A stretch of DNA of 7,220 nt from Gammaproteobacteria bacterium (lineage in GTDB: Bacteria > Pseudomonadota > Gammaproteobacteria > HK1), in NCBI GenBank assembly GCA_020444775.1, contig JAGRHX010000577.1, forward strand, positions 1 to 7,220, written 5' to 3'. The notes beneath the pieces were generated by a model. That model saw nothing but the letters and a program-made list of their open reading frames with translations. It was not told the origin of the DNA and ran no database searches. Within the stretch, counting starts at the first letter, position 1. Each line of letters starts with the position of its first letter. Below are positions 6,049 through 7,220 of the stretch, piece by piece. The translations under genes and the position numbers were made by a program.

Positions 6049-6567
6049 TTGAGTGTCACCCATAAACAGGTCGGACCCAATCGCTTCCGCGAGAGCTTCG
6101 GTCGCTACTTCGAGGATTTCGAGGTCGGTCACATCTATGAGCACCGGCCCGGCCGGACCATCACCGAGACCGACAACACCTGGTTCACGTTGTTGACCAT
6201 GAATCAGCATCCGCTGCACTTCGACGTCGAGTACGCGGCGAACAGCGAGTTCGGCAAGCCGCTGGTCAACTCCTGTCTGACGCTGTCGATCGTCGCGGGC
6301 ATGAGCGTCAGCGACCTCAGTCAGAAGACCATCGCCAATCTGGGCTGGGACAAGATCAAGCTGACCGCGCCGGTGTTCGCGGGTGACACGCTCTACGCGG
6401 AATCGGAGATCCTGGACAAGCGGGAGTCGAAGTCACGTCCACACGCGGGCATCGTCACGGCGCGAACCATCGGCAAGAAGGCCGACGGCACACAGTTCAT
6501 GAGCTTCGAGCGCACCATGCTGATCCCACGTCGCGGTCACGCCGTCGACGACAAGGCTGATTATTAG
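6049..6567 (+). CDS. MaoC-like (hot-dog fold) enoyl-CoA hydratase family protein
   Basis: 172 residues starting at TTG, a normal length for single-domain MaoC proteins. Family members add water to, or remove it from, CoA thioesters such as (R)-3-hydroxyacyl-CoA, mesaconyl-CoA or itaconyl-CoA. Seen: GRYFEDFEVGHIYEHRPGRT (18-37), the typical opening strand of the fold; TMNQHPLHFDVEYA (50-63), in the place of the (R)-hydratase motif GDxNPxHxD; EFGKPLVNSCLTLSIVAGMS (67-86), matching the 'fg.piv...l' helix; KLTAPVFAGDTLYAESEI (104-121), the usual 'PV..GDtl' strand; and a final strand near 150-160. H57 is kept, but the catalytic Asp is Asn (N52), which may be a subfamily trait. It sits 59 bases after the MmgE/PrpD gene and 166 bases before an acyl-CoA dehydrogenase, supporting a CoA-ester degradation pathway. 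Specificity not determinable. Confidence 0.9.
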   Translation: MSVTHKQVGPNRFRESFGRYFEDFEVGHIYEHRPGRTITETDNTWFTLLTMNQHPLHFDVEYAANSEFGKPLVNSCLTLSIVAGMSVSDLSQKTIANLGWDKIKLTAPVFAGDTLYAESEILDKRESKSRPHAGIVTARTIGKKADGTQFMSFERTMLIPRRGHAVDDKADY

Positions 6568-6599
6568 ACCTGACCATCGGCTCTGACTACCGGTCCCGA

Positions 6600-6617
6600 C
6601 GTCATCTTCCGATGACG
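6600..6617 (+). other. Small perfect hairpin in the gap before the acyl-CoA dehydrogenase gene
   Basis: CGTCATC (6600-6606) and GATGACG (6611-6617) form a 7-bp stem with a TTCC tetraloop, 33 bases after the MaoC stop codon. No U-run follows. It might separate expression of the two genes, or be chance. The rest of the 166-base gap shows no gene and no clear promoter. Confidence 0.3.
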
Positions 6618-6733
6618 CTCGGGCCATCCTCCGACTCCCGCCCGGGTCCTGCCGGTCCATCCGCGTCGCGGCCGGCCATCGCCGATCCGGACGGCAACAT
6701 CCCGACGACAAACTCGAATCTGGTCTCATCATC

Positions 6734-7220
6734 ATGTCCGAATCCAAGACACCCGAAAGCGCCTCGTCCGCCGCCGCGGTCGCGGCCGACGAGGAATCGA
6801 TGATCCTCGACGCCGTGGATCGTTTCATCGAGCGCGAGGTGGCGCCGGTGGCGCACGATCTCGAAGCGCGCGATGAGTATCCGCAGGCGATTGTCGACAG
6901 CATGCGTTCGCTGGGACTGTTCGGCGCCACCATAGGCACGGCCCATGGTGGCCTCGGCCTGGGCGCGACCACCTACAGCAAGATCGTCGAGCACGTGTCG
7001 GCGGCGTGGATGTCGGTGTCCGGTATCTTCAACTCACATCTGATCATGGCGGCGGCGGTCGAGCGATTCGGCAGCGAGGACCAGAAGCGTCATTTCCTGC
7101 CGCGCTTCGCCAGCGGCGAGCTGCGTGGTGGCATCGCCCTCACCGAGCCCGATGCGGGCACCGATCTGCAGGGGATACGCACACGCGCGGCGCTGGACGG
7201 CGACCACTACGTGGTGAACG
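6734..7220 (+). CDS. Acyl-CoA dehydrogenase, N-terminal part (3' end missing)
   Basis: FAD-dependent oxidation of an acyl-CoA to the 2-enoyl-CoA, passing electrons to electron-transfer flavoprotein. The visible 162 residues begin with a Ser/Ala-rich segment (2-20), then the helical N-terminal domain: LDAVDRFIEREVAPVA (25-40), a helix ending in SLGLFGATI, GGLGLGATTYSKIVEHVS, and ERFGSEDQKRHFLPRFASGE. The middle-domain signature ALTEPDAGTDLQG (135-147) fits the PROSITE acyl-CoA dehydrogenase pattern 1 at every position. The catalytic Glu and the C-terminal domain lie beyond the window; full members have about 380-400 residues. Start uncertain: ATG at 6734 has no clear ribosome binding site, while ATG at 6800 has GAGGA only 4 bases upstream and would remove the low-complexity leader. 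It probably belongs with the MaoC and MmgE/PrpD genes, giving dehydrogenation followed by hydration. Chain or substrate type cannot be read from this part. Confidence 0.92.
   Translation, partial: MSESKTPESASSAAAVAADEESMILDAVDRFIEREVAPVAHDLEARDEYPQAIVDSMRSLGLFGATIGTAHGGLGLGATTYSKIVEHVSAAWMSVSGIFNSHLIMAAAVERFGSEDQKRHFLPRFASGELRGGIALTEPDAGTDLQGIRTRAALDGDHYVVN

Noticed and set aside
1..7220. CRISPR array, tRNA, rRNA, insertion sequence or phage attachment site
   Set aside because: Looked for on both strands; no spaced direct repeats, cloverleaf, transposase motif or terminal repeats with target duplication were seen.

Overview
The window is GC-rich throughout, with G/C strongly preferred at third codon positions and tightly packed genes with short gaps. 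The protein families (PF04392-type substrate-binding protein, MmgE/PrpD, MaoC, acyl-CoA dehydrogenase, RraA-like aldolase) together suggest a Pseudomonadota chromosome, most likely gamma- or betaproteobacterial. Nothing here fixes the genus. I see no tRNA, rRNA, CRISPR array, insertion sequence or phage gene.

Left half (1-3428, plus strand): the 3' part of an ABC-type substrate-binding protein gene of the TrpX/PF04392 type, then a long gene for an unusual membrane protein. That protein starts with two extracytoplasmic PDC/Cache-like sensor regions, each flanked by transmembrane helices, and ends in a complete 12-helix major facilitator (MFS) transporter. No ABC permease or ATPase is visible, so the binding protein may serve the sensor-transporter fusion, as LuxP serves LuxQ. 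This is the most unusual item in the window.

Middle (3429-4552): the sensor-MFS gene converges on a minus-strand gene for an RraA-like (HMG/CHA aldolase family) protein. Three inverted repeats are packed into the convergent gap and the aldolase gene's 3' end. Upstream of the aldolase gene is a 379-base divergent region holding an AT-richer hairpin, a weak promoter-like element and a strong GC hairpin in the presumed leader of the next operon.

Right half (4553-7220, plus strand): a probable catabolic operon with an MmgE/PrpD-family protein, a MaoC-like hydratase that starts with TTG, and the 5' end of an acyl-CoA dehydrogenase that runs off the window. Dehydrogenation, hydration, (de)hydration of a carboxylic acid and retro-aldol release of pyruvate would together fit breakdown of a branched or dicarboxylic acid through CoA esters. 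The substrate cannot be named from the sequence. The transporter and binding protein might import or sense it, but that link rests only on proximity.
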